Positions 29,336 to 29,909 of a DNA stretch of 29,909 nucleotides are shown one piece after another. Under the pieces are notes generated by a model, which saw nothing but the letters and a program-made list of their open reading frames with translations, had not been told where the DNA came from and did not search any database. A program made the position numbers and the translations under genes. Where the stretch lies: IMG/VR virus record IMGVR_UViG_3300025117_000192, positions 1 through 29,909 of that record. The stretch is one strand, 5' to 3'. Position 1 is the stretch's first letter. Every line of letters begins with the position of its first letter. This DNA comes from a virus.

Positions 29336-29909
29336 GCGTAACCAGCGACGCGGCGGCGACCGCGATCACGAACGCGATCAATGCGATGGCCCCGGCCGAC
29401 GTCCAGAGCCTGCTGAAAGTTATGAAGGCGTGGATGGCTCAAGAGGAGCCGTACTGGGCGGCAGGCGGGGGGTCTCAGCCGATCATCATCCGGCCGGACA
29501 CGATTACACCGGGAACCCGTCACGAAATTGTGGACGGGTGGCTGGGGCTTCGCTATCGCACAGGTTTTTACGAGTCGCGAAACATCCTGCTGGCGGACGG
29601 TGCCGAGTATGGTTGGAACGTCATCAACAGTGCCAACGTCGCAAGCGCCAACGAGAACACCAGTAATCCCGGGCAGGTGACGATCAATCCTACGGGAGGC
29701 GCCGCGAAGGACTGGTATCCTGCGACATACACGGCACCGAAGCGCACAAAGCTGTTTCCCTGCAACCAGAAGACTCAGTTTATCACAGCTCGACTCGCGA
29801 CGAACTGCGCGGCGGTGGGTGATGTTTCCGGGATCATGATCCATGGTATTGCAGACACTGGTAAATTCATTCGTTCATTTTTTCAGCGTTCGGGTGCCAA
29901 CGTCCTTTG
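29332..29909 (+). CDS. Structural protein downstream of spike, 3' end outside window
   Basis: The frame is open from ATG 29332 (overlapping the spike stop in ATGA) to the window edge, 192 codons. It begins MSVTSDAAATAITNAINAM, has a helical N-terminus (residues ~1-40), then a beta-rich stretch with NPTGGAAKDWYP and TAPKRTKLFPC. Probably a baseplate or fibre component from its place after the spike, but no family was recognised. Confidence 0.6.
   Translation, partial: MSVTSDAAATAITNAINAMAPADVQSLLKVMKAWMAQEEPYWAAGGGSQPIIIRPDTITPGTRHEIVDGWLGLRYRTGFYESRNILLADGAEYGWNVINSANVASANENTSNPGQVTINPTGGAAKDWYPATYTAPKRTKLFPCNQKTQFITARLATNCAAVGDVSGIMIHGIADTGKFIRSFFQRSGANVL

Noticed and set aside
1-29909. tRNA genes, CRISPR arrays, insertion sequences, integrase or attachment sites
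   Set aside because: None could be recognised on reading both strands; the repeated elements are promoter boxes, not spacer-repeat arrays.

Overview
The window is part of the genome of a tailed bacteriophage with a contractile tail (myovirus-like, Caudoviricetes). The evidence is an almost complete head, neck, tail and baseplate gene order on the + strand: large terminase, portal, Mu F-like head protein, DUF2213-type protease/scaffold, cement protein, DUF2184-type capsid, DUF4054 adaptor, neck proteins, DUF3383 sheath, DUF3277 tube, tail assembly chaperone, tape measure, baseplate inner proteins and spike. Coding DNA is GC-rich, while the gaps between transcription units are strikingly AT-rich. 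The host cannot be named. Minus-strand promoters look like ordinary sigma-70 promoters, and one phage protein carries a lipoprotein signal.

Layout. (1) 1-2.9 kb: the end of one C5-cytosine methyltransferase domain fused in frame to a complete second one (+), convergent with a DUF932-like gene and a 31-residue membrane peptide (-). (2) 3.0-7.9 kb: terL, portal and Mu F-like gene (+), with a two-gene minus cassette between terL and portal. (3) 7.9-11.35 kb: a six-gene minus operon headed by a DnaN-like sliding clamp, with genes chained by short overlaps. (4) 11.5-21.1 kb: an uninterrupted + operon from protease/scaffold to tail tube. (5) 21.1-21.8 kb: minus cassette. (6) 22.0-22.66 kb: tail assembly chaperone with a probable -1 frameshift. 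(7) 22.66-23.4 kb: minus cassette. (8) 23.5-27.1 kb: tape measure and inner baseplate. (9) 27.1-28.5 kb: minus cassette of three genes. (10) 28.6 kb to the end: baseplate spike and a partial gene.

The most interesting structure is the wiring. At five junctions where a minus cassette is followed by a + module there is a repeated divergent control element. A shared box AATAATTCAC lies between a minus sigma-70 promoter (TTGAtT-N16/17-TATAgT) and a + promoter of unusual form (box, then TCG at a fixed distance, then 17 nt after that hexamer a TAxaCT -10). A sixth copy in front of the clamp operon keeps only the minus half. A seventh, degenerate copy lies just after the tape measure gene, where no minus cassette remains. 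The late operon therefore appears to be punctuated by independently promoted opposite-strand cassettes, each insertion re-supplying a late promoter to the structural genes downstream.

Many start sites were chosen from ribosome binding sites and overlaps, so several proteins are given shorter than the longest open frame. No tRNA, CRISPR array, insertion sequence or integrase was found. No stretch longer than 300 bases lacks a gene; the longest gap is about 225 bases (25074-25298).
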